Of a DNA stretch of 64,000 bases, positions 42,978-52,046 are shown piece after piece. The notes below the pieces were generated by a model. It ran no database searches, was not told where the DNA came from, and was given only the letters and a program-made list of their open reading frames with translations. Position 1 is the stretch's first letter. Every line of letters begins with the position of its first letter. The stretch spans positions 62,001 to 126,000 of the forward strand of contig NZ_JAQQTD010000001.1 in NCBI RefSeq assembly GCF_028561755.1. Reading direction: 5' to 3'. A program made the translations under genes and the position numbers. Source of the DNA: Altibacter sp. HG106. GTDB taxonomy: Bacteria; Bacteroidota; Bacteroidia; Flavobacteriales; Flavobacteriaceae.

Positions 42978-43876
42978 TCGGTTGAATTCTCTTGTCGCAG
43001 TCGAAGAGGAATATCCCGTTCGCTCTTGTATAATTTCAGTTCGGTAATATTCGCCGGCAAATTGAAGTCGGCTTCCTCCAAAGCTTGTTTCACTTTTTGA
43101 ATCACCCTGCCTCGTAGCACTCTTGATGCCATGCGGTAATCGATGGTATGCACCCAAAACAACACTTTTAAATTGACGGTACTGGCCGCTAATTCGTCTT
43201 CAATTACAAAGTTATCATGAATATCGTCCTGCACGATCTCGGGATGCGTATCCAATATATTCTGAATGAGCAGTTTCGCATCTTCAATAGAATCTTCATA
43301 TCCGATACCCACCACAAAATCCACGCGAAAAAAGCCATCAGCCGTGTAGTTTTCAACCGGGGTGGTTAATACATCACTATTTGGAATGTAAATATCCCTA
43401 CCATCAGGTGTTTTAATGTGGGTATATCTAAAATTCAACGCTTTCACTTTTCCGAAGTGATCGGTTACCAATATGGTATCGTTGATGGAAAACGGTCGAT
43501 TGAACGCCAAAATAATTCCGGCCAAGAAATTCTTTCCGATGTCCTGAAACGCAAACCCTAAAATAATGGCAGCACCTCCAGCCGCTGTTAAAATTCCCGT
43601 TGCCACTCCTTTTAATCCGGCGACATCCAACGCCAACATGATAACCACTAAAATGAGTACTATTTTCACCGCTTGGGCTAAAAACCGCGCCATTAGCGGA
43701 TCTTCGGCTCGTTTTAAGAAACGTTTCTTAAAAAAATTTGTGAGAAGTTGTGCCAGGAGAATGCCTGCCACAATAATAAATATACCCAGTGCTATGCGCG
43801 GAAGAATATCAATGAAATGTTGGTAATATTCTTCCACCGACTGGCTAAGGCGTTCGCTCGTATTGGTTTCTTGCAT
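42974..43876 (-). CDS. Mechanosensitive ion channel, MscS family (second copy)
   Basis: 300 residues: three membrane helices (LPRIALGIFIIVAGILLAQLL, AVKIVLILVVIMLALDVAGL and the pore helix GILTAAGGAAIILGFAFQDIGKNFLAGIILAF), then the beta domain (NDTILVTDHFGKVKALNFRYTHIKTPDGRDIYIPNSDVLTTPVENY) and the alpha/beta vestibule. Diverges clearly from the copy at 29652. Tension-gated inner-membrane channel. Divergent from the DUF3817 gene. Confidence 0.93.
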   Translation of the reverse strand: MQETNTSERLSQSVEEYYQHFIDILPRIALGIFIIVAGILLAQLLTNFFKKRFLKRAEDPLMARFLAQAVKIVLILVVIMLALDVAGLKGVATGILTAAGGAAIILGFAFQDIGKNFLAGIILAFNRPFSINDTILVTDHFGKVKALNFRYTHIKTPDGRDIYIPNSDVLTTPVENYTADGFFRVDFVVGIGYEDSIEDAKLLIQNILDTHPEIVQDDIHDNFVIEDELAASTVNLKVLFWVHTIDYRMASRVLRGRVIQKVKQALEEADFNLPANITELKLYKSERDIPLRLRQENSTD

Positions 43877-43964
43877 ACTTAGAGTTCATTTTTAAAAGTA
43901 CGTGCTTCTGCAATGCTTTGCACTTAAAATAGTCTTAAAATTACGGCTCCTTAAATTCATATGG

Positions 43965-43972
43965 TATCTTTG
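43965..43972 (+). promoter_or_regulatory. -7 element TATCTTTG
   Basis: Exact TAnnTTTG, 15 bases before the ATG at 43988. It lies inside the longer open frame that begins at 43961, which supports 43988 as the true start. A -33 TTG is not evident. Confidence 0.5.
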
Positions 43973-43987
43973 CAAAAAAGTTTTTAC

Positions 43988-44266
43988 ATGGACCTATCGG
44001 TACGTACGTTCAAAATCATCAGCACCTTAGAAGCCATTTCTTTTCTGGTGTTGCTAGGTATTGCCATGCCGCTGAAATATGTCTGGGGCCTTCCACAAAT
44101 GGTGCGTGTGGTGGGGATGGCACACGGACTCCTTTTTGTGGCCTATCTGGGAGGCGCTTTGTATATGAAAGAAAAACTAGGCTGGAACTGGAAGACACTT
44201 GGTATCGTGGCCCTTTGTTCGGTGCTACCCTTCGGACCATTCTACGCTGAGAAAAAATATCTGTAA
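43988..44266 (+). CDS. DUF3817 small membrane protein
   Basis: The start at 43988 (MDLSVRTFKIISTLEAISF) is behind the -7 element. 92 residues with three hydrophobic helices and the DUF3817 landmarks LEAISFLVLLGIAMPLKY, VVGMAHGLLFVAYLGGAL and SVLPFGPFYAEKKYL. The family (YdzA/YvlD region-like) is uncharacterised inner-membrane. The stop and the next start overlap as TAATG, so it is coupled to the following MscS gene. Confidence 0.85.
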   Translation: MDLSVRTFKIISTLEAISFLVLLGIAMPLKYVWGLPQMVRVVGMAHGLLFVAYLGGALYMKEKLGWNWKTLGIVALCSVLPFGPFYAEKKYL

Positions 44267-45555
44267 TGGAGCGCGAAACCGTTAAAATATACGTACAATG
44301 GGGGTACGAGTTTTTGGTGTCACAAGGAATGAATCCCTATTGGGCCATGATCATCAATACGCTTGTGGCAACGGTGGTGGTAGCGCTATTAGTGACCTTG
44401 CTGGATATTATCACGCGAAAGGTTATTGTTCAGGTTTTTAAGGCGTTCAGCAATAAAACAAAAACATCGTTCGACGACTTCCTCGTAAAAAGTAATTTTC
44501 CAAGATTTATTGCGCACTTTGTACCGCTTGGAATCGTATGGTGGCTGCTCCCCATCCTATTTGAAGCCTACCCTTCCCTTCAAAGGGCGCTCTCCATAAT
44601 ATTGGAATTATACCTCGTGGTGCTTTGTATTTTAGTATTTCGAAGCATTCTACGCACGCTCAATAATTATCTGAGATACAGTAAAGAAAGTTATAGTGAT
44701 AAACCATTAGAAAGCTATGTGCAGGTACTAATGATCTTTGCCTGGGGGGTTGGCGTCTTCTTTTTTGTCAATTTGCTTACAGGGTATAGCATCAAGAGTT
44801 TGGCCACGCTGGGAGCGGCCTCTGCGGTACTCCTTCTGATTTTTAAAGATACTATTCTTGGTTTTGTGGCTAGCATTCAAATTTCGGTCAATGACATTGT
44901 GCGCATTGGTGATTGGATCACGTTTAGCAAATATGGCGCCGATGGCTACGTAACCAATATTAATCTAGCCACGGTAAAAGTTCAGAACTTCGATAATACC
45001 TATACCACCATCCCCACTTACAGTCTCATTGCAGATTCGTTTCAGAATTGGCGAGGAATGCAAGATTCTCCGGGGCGTCGTATCAAACGATCTTTGTTTA
45101 TTAAACAACGTTCGGTAAAGTTTCTTTCTTCGGAAGAAATAGAAAACCTAAAAAAGATTCAACTCATAAAACCATACTTAGAACATCGCGAACGCGATGT
45201 AAACAAGTACAATCGTGCCACGGAAGCGGACAAATCACTATTAATCAACGGGAGGAATCAAACCAATCTTGGTGTCTTCCGTAAATACGCCGATGCGCTT
45301 TTGCATGAAAACCCAGCCATTAATAAAGATATGTTCTTGATGGTACGCCACCTTCCGCCTACTTCTGAAGGCATCCCTATTGAGATCTTTTGCTTCAGTT
45401 ACGACAAACGTTGGGAGAATTACGAGCATATTCAGGCCGATATTTTTGATCATCTTATCGCTGCGATTCCGTATTTCGATCTTGAATTGCACGAGGTGCC
45501 TTCCGGTAGTGACCTTGCTAAACTTACGCTAAAGGATACGGGCGAGACCGATTAA
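44266..45555 (+). CDS. Large MscS-family channel (YbdG/MscM type)
   Basis: 429 residues with four or five membrane helices before the pore helix (SLATLGAASAVLLLIFKDTILGFVASIQI). The beta domain ISVNDIVRIGDWITFSKYGADGYVTNINLATVKVQNFDNTYTTIPTYSLIADSFQNWRGM with the GRRIKRSLFI segment and an extended insertion (about 275-340) are typical of YbdG-like osmotic-stress channels. Acts in the inner membrane. Coupled to DUF3817 by a 1-base overlap and followed, 32 bases later, by the hydrolase gene. Confidence 0.92.
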   Translation: MERETVKIYVQWGYEFLVSQGMNPYWAMIINTLVATVVVALLVTLLDIITRKVIVQVFKAFSNKTKTSFDDFLVKSNFPRFIAHFVPLGIVWWLLPILFEAYPSLQRALSIILELYLVVLCILVFRSILRTLNNYLRYSKESYSDKPLESYVQVLMIFAWGVGVFFFVNLLTGYSIKSLATLGAASAVLLLIFKDTILGFVASIQISVNDIVRIGDWITFSKYGADGYVTNINLATVKVQNFDNTYTTIPTYSLIADSFQNWRGMQDSPGRRIKRSLFIKQRSVKFLSSEEIENLKKIQLIKPYLEHRERDVNKYNRATEADKSLLINGRNQTNLGVFRKYADALLHENPAINKDMFLMVRHLPPTSEGIPIEIFCFSYDKRWENYEHIQADIFDHLIAAIPYFDLELHEVPSGSDLAKLTLKDTGETD

Positions 45556-45587
45556 TTCTGTATCTTCCCCCAACCAACCAAATCAAA

Positions 45588-46670
45588 ATGCTTAGAAAAT
45601 TTCTTCAATTCTTTGGCGGACTTGCCATTGTACTTACCCTATTTCGGTTTATTGCTTTGGACTATTGGTGGGTACGTATGTTCGATTTCCCTCATGTGCA
45701 ACTTACCGTATTGGTGGGAGTTGCGTTAGCCACCTATTTCATACGATTTGACAGAACCTGGAAAAAAGATTACCTCTTTGTTCTTATGCTGCTGGCTTGC
45801 TTTATCTATCAGGTCGTACGAATCATTCCCTTTACTCCCCTCGCTGCTTATGAGGTGCTGGATACGACGGAAGATGATGCCAACCAACAGCTATCCATTT
45901 ACTCGGCGAACGTGCTTCAGAAAAATAAAAAAAGAGCGCAACTACTTCAAGAATTGCAAACCACAGACGCCGATGTCTTGTTATTCATGGAGACGAATAC
46001 CGCCTGGCAGCAAGAAATCACTGCGGTTTTACCAGAAAGCTACCAATACCGCGTAGAATATCCGTTAGACAACACCTACGGAATATTAATGTATTCAAAG
46101 AAAGAGCTCATTAGTCCGGAAGTAAAGTTTATGATCGACGACAGCATCCCTTCTATTCATACGAGATTGAGGTTAGACAACAATGAGATCGTTCAACTCT
46201 ACGCCATTCATCCCACTCCACCCATGCCAATGCACAACCCCATGTCTACCGATAGAGATCAGGAAATGATGCTTACGGCAACTTTAGCGAGACAGTCAGA
46301 TCTACCGGTAATAGTACTGGGCGATTTTAACGATGTAGCGTGGTCGCAAACCACGCGGCTTTTCCAGCGGGTAAGTGAATTATTAGACCCTCGGAAGGGG
46401 CGCGGACTGTTTAATACCTATAATGCAGACAACCCAATATTGAGGTGGCCCTTAGACCATTTGTTTGTTTCGAAAGAATTTCGAGTGGTTGCCATTGAAC
46501 GCGGAAAAGATATTCATTCCGATCATTTTCCCATCTATGCGAAACTGAGTCTCGAGCCCAAAGGAGCTGCTGAACAAGCCCCGAAACCTCCAAACCAGCA
46601 GGATTTAAAGGATGCGAAAGAGCAAATCAAAGGCAATCAATTCAACCTGTCGATTGATCCTCTTCAGTAG
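45588..46670 (+). CDS. Endonuclease/exonuclease/phosphatase-family membrane protein
   Basis: Three hydrophobic N-terminal helices (to about residue 90) anchor an extracytoplasmic EEP domain. Its catalytic landmarks are present: SIYSANVLQKNK, LLFMETNTAW (metal-binding Glu), AIHPTPPMP, IVLGDFNDVAWSQ (Asp/Asn pair), LRWPLDHLFVS and IHSDHFPIYAKL (final His). The C-terminal 35 residues are Lys/Gln-rich. The family hydrolyses phosphodiesters or phospholipids; the substrate is unknown. The 3' end overlaps the convergent thioesterase gene by 29 bases. Confidence 0.87.
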   Translation: MLRKFLQFFGGLAIVLTLFRFIALDYWWVRMFDFPHVQLTVLVGVALATYFIRFDRTWKKDYLFVLMLLACFIYQVVRIIPFTPLAAYEVLDTTEDDANQQLSIYSANVLQKNKKRAQLLQELQTTDADVLLFMETNTAWQQEITAVLPESYQYRVEYPLDNTYGILMYSKKELISPEVKFMIDDSIPSIHTRLRLDNNEIVQLYAIHPTPPMPMHNPMSTDRDQEMMLTATLARQSDLPVIVLGDFNDVAWSQTTRLFQRVSELLDPRKGRGLFNTYNADNPILRWPLDHLFVSKEFRVVAIERGKDIHSDHFPIYAKLSLEPKGAAEQAPKPPNQQDLKDAKEQIKGNQFNLSIDPLQ

Positions 46671-47058
46671 TATTGGAAAGTCGGTCTTTCACAAATTCAA
46701 TTTCGGTTTTTCCATGCGGTAAGGGCAGTCCGTTGTCTCCTAATCCCACCATGATAATTTTTTCTATGGTAATGATCACGGCACGGGTCATCTTGTTACG
46801 TACCTCACAGGACAAGGTAAGCGAGCTTTTTCCGAAGTGAAGCACGTCAATACCTATCTCAACGATATCGCCTTGTTTAGCGGAACTTATAAAGTTAATT
46901 TCGCTCATGTATTTGGTCACCGTACGCGGGTTTTCCAACTGAATGATGGCATAGAGTGCTGCTTCTTCGTCAATCCATTCCAGCAATCGTCCTCCAAAGA
47001 GTGTTCCGTTAGGATTAAGATCTTCCGGTTTTATCCATTTTCTTGTGTGAAATCTCAT
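46642..47058 (-). CDS. Acyl-CoA thioesterase, hotdog fold (YciA type)
   Basis: 138 residues. The hotdog helix block NPNGTLFGGRLLEWIDEEAALYAI contains the active Asp/Glu region (N-x-x-G-x-x-F-G-G), followed by YMSEINFISSAKQGDIVEIGIDVLHFGKSSLTLSCEV. It hydrolyses acyl-CoA in the cytoplasm; the chain length is not predictable. It starts 3 bases after the DUF72 gene stop, so the two form an operon. Confidence 0.9.
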   Translation of the reverse strand: MRFHTRKWIKPEDLNPNGTLFGGRLLEWIDEEAALYAIIQLENPRTVTKYMSEINFISSAKQGDIVEIGIDVLHFGKSSLTLSCEVRNKMTRAVIITIEKIIMVGLGDNGLPLPHGKTEIEFVKDRLSNTTEEDQSTG

Positions 47059-47061
47059 AGG

Positions 47062-47949
47062 TCAATACGGGGTTTTCGGGTTGCTAATGGTTGGTATTTT
47101 CAAGGCAGTCCCAAACCGATCATTGGCGGCTTTAATAAAGTGTGTGGCGAGCAAGGGAGAGGCTCGTTCGATATTCTGGTGAATAAAAAAATAAATGTGC
47201 TGCAATCCTTGATCAAGCCACGATTCCAGACGATTTATCCAATCCTCTAATCGGTTATAGTCACTAGAATGATTGGCACCATTGTACCGAATAAAAGCAC
47301 TTGGAGAGGTGAGTCTCATATGCATGAGGTCTCTTCTTCCAGCGGTATCCACAATGATATTCGTCACCTGATATTTTTCCAGTAGCGTATAGAGTTCTTC
47401 CGCTACGGTGGGATCATTGAACCAATCGGTATGTCGAAACTCTACTGCAATACGAATATCGTTAGGAAAAGCTTGAAAGAAAGGTTCTAGACGATCTATA
47501 TTTTTGGGGCCGAAGTTGCCGTGCATTTGCACAAAAAACAGTTCCAGTTTCTCCTGTAGGTTGGAAGCATTCAGTAAAAAATCAGAAAGGTACGCTTCAA
47601 ACTCGTTCAAGCGCTTCCAGTGCGTAACCCCTTGAAACATTTTCGGAAAGAATCGAAAATCAGGCGGCGTCTTTTCATACCAAGAAGCAAATACTTCCGA
47701 AGGAAAAATCCTATAGAACGTAGCATTCAATTCGATGCTGTTAAACTGACGGCTGTAATAGGTTAATTCATCTTTGGTGCCCCGCGGATAGAACCCTTTT
47801 AGATCGGCGCGGTTCCATTTGGCGCAACCCACGTAGAGCTTTGGTTTTGACGGCTTTTTTTGAGTCGACAATACTTTCGCCGTACCCGGATGATCTGATG
47901 GCAGTGTAAAGTCGACTGCCTCCGGATTGGTAACTTTTCCAAATTTCAT
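47062..47949 (-). CDS. DUF72 family protein
   Basis: The start is set at 47949 (MKFGKVTNPEAVDFTLP), the form I know from related bacteria; a start 5 codons upstream is possible. TIM-barrel-like DUF72 features: LYVGCAKWNRADLKGFYPRGTKDELTYYSRQFNSIELNATFYRI, FRFFPKMFQGVTHWKRL, IRIAVEFRHTDWF, MHMRLTSPSAFIRYNG and HIYFFIHQN. The family is cytoplasmic with no proven activity. First gene of a two-gene operon with the thioesterase. Confidence 0.9.
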   Translation of the reverse strand: MKFGKVTNPEAVDFTLPSDHPGTAKVLSTQKKPSKPKLYVGCAKWNRADLKGFYPRGTKDELTYYSRQFNSIELNATFYRIFPSEVFASWYEKTPPDFRFFPKMFQGVTHWKRLNEFEAYLSDFLLNASNLQEKLELFFVQMHGNFGPKNIDRLEPFFQAFPNDIRIAVEFRHTDWFNDPTVAEELYTLLEKYQVTNIIVDTAGRRDLMHMRLTSPSAFIRYNGANHSSDYNRLEDWINRLESWLDQGLQHIYFFIHQNIERASPLLATHFIKAANDRFGTALKIPTISNPKTPY

Positions 47950-48071
47950 GATCAAAGTTTCCATAAAGGTAGCCTTTTTAAAATGTTAAAAAGAAGGAAA
48001 ATTGGAAGCAATCTGTAACATTTTTATGATCCATATGACGTACCTTTACGTAAAACCATAACAAACAAGTA

Positions 48072-48830
48072 ATGAAAATCACAAGAACCTTATTTATTGC
48101 CGTATTGTTAATCGCTATGGCACCGATGGCATCTGCTCAAACCGCTGATGAGATCATCGATACGTATTTTGAAAATACGGGTGGAAAAGCCAATTGGGAA
48201 AAAATTACCTCCATGAAGTCTACCGGTAAGGCTTCTTTTGGTCCACAAGAGTTTCCTTTCACCCAATACATGATGGCCGATGGCCGTATGGCAGTGACCA
48301 TCTCTTTACAGGGTCAGGAACTTACTCCTCAGGCCTTTGACGGCGAAAACATGTGGGGTACGAACTTCCAGTCAATGCAGGCGGAAGCGCAGGACTCTGA
48401 AACTTCAGAAAACTACAAAAAGAACGAAGCGAAAGATATGCCGGATGTATTCCTTAACTACAAAGACAAGGGATATACTGTAGAAAAATTAGAAGATGAC
48501 ACTATCGAAGGTACAGAGGTATTTGCCATTAAACTTACCAAGAATCCGATCATGGTAGATGGTAAAGAAGAAGAAAGCGTAAGTATCTATTATTTCGATA
48601 AAGAAAATTTTGTACCGATTGCTACGGAAACGACCATCAATGCCGGACCTCAAAAAGGAATGACCGCACAAACCGTGTTTAGTGAGTATTTAGAAGCGGG
48701 TGATGTCTACATGCCGCATAATATTACGCAAAAATTCAACGGACAGGTTGGTCAGTCGATTACCGTTGAAAAAATCGAGATCAACCCTGATATCGACGAC
48801 AGCATTTTCGAAATGCCTGAAAAAAAATAA
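48072..48830 (+). CDS. Periplasmic outer-membrane lipoprotein-sorting (LolA-like) protein
   Basis: Signal peptide MKITRTLFIAVLLIAMAPMASAQ. The mature 229 residues follow the curved LolA/LolB-like beta-sheet pattern: ADEIIDTYFENTGGKANWEKITSMKSTGKASF, a Gly/Gln-rich strand set with MADGRMAVTISLQGQELTPQAFDGENMWG, EGTEVFAIKLTK and FVPIATETTINAGPQKG. Bacteroidota proteins of this type are annotated as outer-membrane lipoprotein-sorting proteins, but true lipoprotein carriage is unproven. Ends with a hairpin terminator and is followed by the BNR protein gene. Confidence 0.8.
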   Translation: MKITRTLFIAVLLIAMAPMASAQTADEIIDTYFENTGGKANWEKITSMKSTGKASFGPQEFPFTQYMMADGRMAVTISLQGQELTPQAFDGENMWGTNFQSMQAEAQDSETSENYKKNEAKDMPDVFLNYKDKGYTVEKLEDDTIEGTEVFAIKLTKNPIMVDGKEEESVSIYYFDKENFVPIATETTINAGPQKGMTAQTVFSEYLEAGDVYMPHNITQKFNGQVGQSITVEKIEINPDIDDSIFEMPEKK

Positions 48831-48845
48831 ACATTGTATACCTAT

Positions 48846-48880
48846 AAAAAATCCCCTGTATCCTGCTGGGGATTTTTTTT
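48846..48880 (+). terminator. Intrinsic terminator
   Basis: AAAAAATCCCC (48846-48856) pairs with GGGGATTTTTT (48868-48878), 11-base loop, followed by more Ts. Confidence 0.85.
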
Positions 48881-48897
48881 AACCAAAAACCAAAAAC

Positions 48898-51800
48898 ATG
48901 AAAAAGCTACTACTTACATTTCTGTCGTTGGCCCTGCTTCCTTTGATGCAAGCCAATGCTCAGGAAGAGGTTTCTTTGCAAGGCAAGGAACTCTTTGGCG
49001 GCATGCAAGCACGGCACATTGGCCCTGCGTTGATGAGCGGCCGTATCAACGATTTAGAAACACATCCTACCAATACCCGAATTTTTTACGCTGGCTCCGC
49101 CGGTGGCGGGGTTTGGAAAACCAACGATGGAGGCGCTACCTTTTCCCCTATTTTCGATGACCATGTACAGTCTATTGGAGTCGTAACCCTAGACCCTAAA
49201 GATCCAGATAAGACCATCTGGGTAGGAACCGGAGAGACGTGGACGCGTAATTCGGTGTCCATTGGTGACGGTCTGTATAAATCAACAGACGGCGGTTCCA
49301 ACTGGAAAGAGATACCGGGATTTGAAAACAGCGAGCGTATTGCTTCAATTGTGATCAATCCAAACAATACAGACGTAGTGTACGTGGGAGTACTTGGAGC
49401 ACTATGGGGAGACAGCGAAGACCGCGGTGTATATAAGTCGACTGACGGCGGTGCTACCTGGAAAAAGGTACTGTACATTGGGCCTTCCACTGGAGCCGGG
49501 GATGTCATTATGGATCCCAAAAATCCAAATGTACTCTATGCTTCCATGTGGCAATTCCGTAGAACCGGATGGGGTTTTAACTCGGGTGGAGAAAACAGTG
49601 GTCTCTATAAGTCAACCGACGGCGGTGCTACCTGGAACAAAATTCACAATGGATTTCCTAAAGGGAAACTAGGACGAATCGCTGTGGCTGTTGCGCCTAG
49701 TGATGGAAATATTTTGTACGCGGTGTTGGAAACTGAGGATAAGTCGAAAAACGGACTTTGGAAATCGTCGGATGCAGGTCAAAGTTGGGAACATCTCAAC
49801 AATGATTTCGGCCTAACGGTGCGTCCTTTCTACTTCTCACGAATTACCGTAGACCCCAGAGATCCAGACGTAGTGGTAAAAGGAGGACTAACAGGTTCTA
49901 TTAGTCGCGATGGCGGAAAGACCTTTAAGCCTCTTGGAAATATGCATAGTGATATTCACGATATTGTATTCCACATCAATGACAGCGATATTATCTACTC
50001 TGGAACGGATGGAGGCGTGTACCGCTCTTGGAATGGAGGAACTACTTTTGAAATCGTAGAAGACCTGCCATTGTCTCAGTTTTATCAGATTAGTGTTGAC
50101 GATGCCGAACCATACAATGTATATGGTGGTTTGCAGGATAACGGAAGCTGGTACGGGCCTTCGTCTTCTCCAGGCGGAGTGAATGCGCGTGATTGGAATA
50201 GCGTAGGTGCCGGAGATGGTTTTAGAGTATTGAAGCATCCAACCAAGAATATCATTTATTCCGAAATGCAGGGCGCTGAGAATGTATGGCGCTATGATGT
50301 AGATCGCAATAAAACAAAAACGATCCAACCCTTGCCACAAAAAGGGGATGCCGAGTTACGGTTCAACTGGAATGCGCCTATGGCGGTAAGTGCTCATGTG
50401 CCTGATCGATTCTATATGGGAAGCCAGTTTGTACACAAATCGGATGATATGGGAGATACCTGGACCATCATTTCCCCTGATCTAACGACCAATGATCCTG
50501 CAAAACAAGATCAGTCGAAGTCTGGCGGACTTTCCGTAGACAACAGTGGTGCTGAAAATCACACGACCATCTTTACAATAGCGGAATCGCCGCTAGATCC
50601 GAATATCCTTTGGGTAGGTACGGACGACGGAAATGTACAAGTAACTACCGATGGCGGGAAGTCTTGGAGTAATGTCACGGCGAACTTAAATGGAGTTCCA
50701 AAAAACACTTGGGTGTATCATATTGAAGCCAGTGTGCACGGAAAAGGAACGGCTTACGCTGTTTTTGATGGTCATACTTCTGGCGATATGAAACCCTATG
50801 CGATGAAGACCACCGATTACGGAAAAACCTGGAAATCGATTGTTTCAGAAGACATTCAAGAGAATGCCTTTGTACGTAATATTCAGGAGGATTATGAGAA
50901 TGAGGACCTGTTGTTCCTGGGAACCGAGATGGGATTATATGTAACCATCGATGGCGGAAAGAATTGGTCTAAATTCACCAACAACATGCCTTCTGTGGCG
51001 GTTCACTTTATCGACCTGCAAAAACAAACCAACGACTTGGTGATGGGTACCCATGGACGCGGTGTCATTATCATTGATGATATTAGTCCGCTGCGCGAAT
51101 TAAACCAAGACGTATTGGCCAAAGACGTTCACTTTTTTGAAACCGAGCCATTCACCATGTCTGAAGAAAGCGGTTTTAGTGGTAGTTTTGGCGGAGAAAC
51201 ACAGTTCGTTGGGCAGAACAAGCCTACTTCGGCGCGTATCGCCTACTATCTGAAAAAGCGCCACACGTTTGGAAAAATGACTATGGAAGTTCAGGATATG
51301 GAAGGAAATAAGGTTGCCAACCTTGTGCCAGGAAAGTCAAAAGGAATTAATATCGTGAATTGGGATTTCAATAAGAAGGCACCGAAGATGGCGGAAGCCA
51401 AAACCATTTCTTTTGGAGGGTTCACCTCCCCTAGAGTTCCTGCCGGAAAATACAAGGTAGTACTCACCAAGGGCAAAGATACCTATGAGCATACCTTAGA
51501 CTTGAAATACGACGAGAAGGCATTGACCACTCTGGCTGAGCGTAAAAAACAGGAAGAGATGACCACTACCATGTTCAATATGGTGGAAGACCTGGCCTAC
51601 ATGGTATACGAGATCGGGACGATGCAAGACAAGGCTCAGGAAGTCATGGAAAATGATGCCAAAGGCAAGAAAGTGGCTGAAAAGTACTATAATGCATTGG
51701 AGGCGCTTCGGAAAGACCTGGTAATTACTACCGGTGATAATTATGTTGCTTCCGCAGAACCAGAGCTACGAGAACGCATGGGAGAGTTGTACGCCAATGT

Positions 51801-51996
51801 AGCGAGTAGTTACGACCGTGTAAGCGGGGCGCAGCTACAGAACTATGAAGTAATCAATGCTGAATTTTCGGAAGCCAAAGAACGGTATGCTGAAATTCAG
51901 AAAAAGGAAGGCGCGAAGTTCATGAAGTATTTAGAGAAGAACAACATGGAAGCTCCAAAACTTGATTCAAAAGAAGACTTTTTGGACGCAAAATAA
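48898..51996 (+). CDS. Large secreted VPS10/BNR-repeat beta-propeller protein (second copy)
   Basis: 1032 residues, signal peptide MKKLLLTFLSLALLPLMQANAQ. It shares the order of the protein at 10693-13920: an opening LFGGMQARHIGPALMSGRINDLETHP, Asp-box repeats (GVWKTNDGGATFSPIF, GLYKSTDGGSNWKEI, GVYKSTDGGATWKKV, GLWKSSDAGQSWEHL), a second propeller half with QVTTDGGKSWSNV and GLYVTIDGGKNWSKF, the boundary GTHGRGVIIIDDISPLREL, and a C-terminal helical region (about 880-1020). No catalytic residues or T9SS domain are evident. Probably exported; the role is unknown. Confidence 0.85.
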   Translation: MKKLLLTFLSLALLPLMQANAQEEVSLQGKELFGGMQARHIGPALMSGRINDLETHPTNTRIFYAGSAGGGVWKTNDGGATFSPIFDDHVQSIGVVTLDPKDPDKTIWVGTGETWTRNSVSIGDGLYKSTDGGSNWKEIPGFENSERIASIVINPNNTDVVYVGVLGALWGDSEDRGVYKSTDGGATWKKVLYIGPSTGAGDVIMDPKNPNVLYASMWQFRRTGWGFNSGGENSGLYKSTDGGATWNKIHNGFPKGKLGRIAVAVAPSDGNILYAVLETEDKSKNGLWKSSDAGQSWEHLNNDFGLTVRPFYFSRITVDPRDPDVVVKGGLTGSISRDGGKTFKPLGNMHSDIHDIVFHINDSDIIYSGTDGGVYRSWNGGTTFEIVEDLPLSQFYQISVDDAEPYNVYGGLQDNGSWYGPSSSPGGVNARDWNSVGAGDGFRVLKHPTKNIIYSEMQGAENVWRYDVDRNKTKTIQPLPQKGDAELRFNWNAPMAVSAHVPDRFYMGSQFVHKSDDMGDTWTIISPDLTTNDPAKQDQSKSGGLSVDNSGAENHTTIFTIAESPLDPNILWVGTDDGNVQVTTDGGKSWSNVTANLNGVPKNTWVYHIEASVHGKGTAYAVFDGHTSGDMKPYAMKTTDYGKTWKSIVSEDIQENAFVRNIQEDYENEDLLFLGTEMGLYVTIDGGKNWSKFTNNMPSVAVHFIDLQKQTNDLVMGTHGRGVIIIDDISPLRELNQDVLAKDVHFFETEPFTMSEESGFSGSFGGETQFVGQNKPTSARIAYYLKKRHTFGKMTMEVQDMEGNKVANLVPGKSKGINIVNWDFNKKAPKMAEAKTISFGGFTSPRVPAGKYKVVLTKGKDTYEHTLDLKYDEKALTTLAERKKQEEMTTTMFNMVEDLAYMVYEIGTMQDKAQEVMENDAKGKKVAEKYYNALEALRKDLVITTGDNYVASAEPELRERMGELYANVASSYDRVSGAQLQNYEVINAEFSEAKERYAEIQKKEGAKFMKYLEKNNMEAPKLDSKEDFLDAK

Positions 51997-52017
51997 GCTC
52001 ATATCTAATGGAAATGG

Positions 52018-52046
52018 AAAAGCCCTGCGATGCAGGGCTTTTTTTA
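52018..52046. terminator. Bidirectional intrinsic terminator
   Basis: AGCCCTGC (52021-52028) and GCAGGGCT (52032-52039), loop GAT, flanked by AAA and a long T-run. It serves the BNR gene and, by its A-run on the other side, the convergent ALDH gene. Confidence 0.88.
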
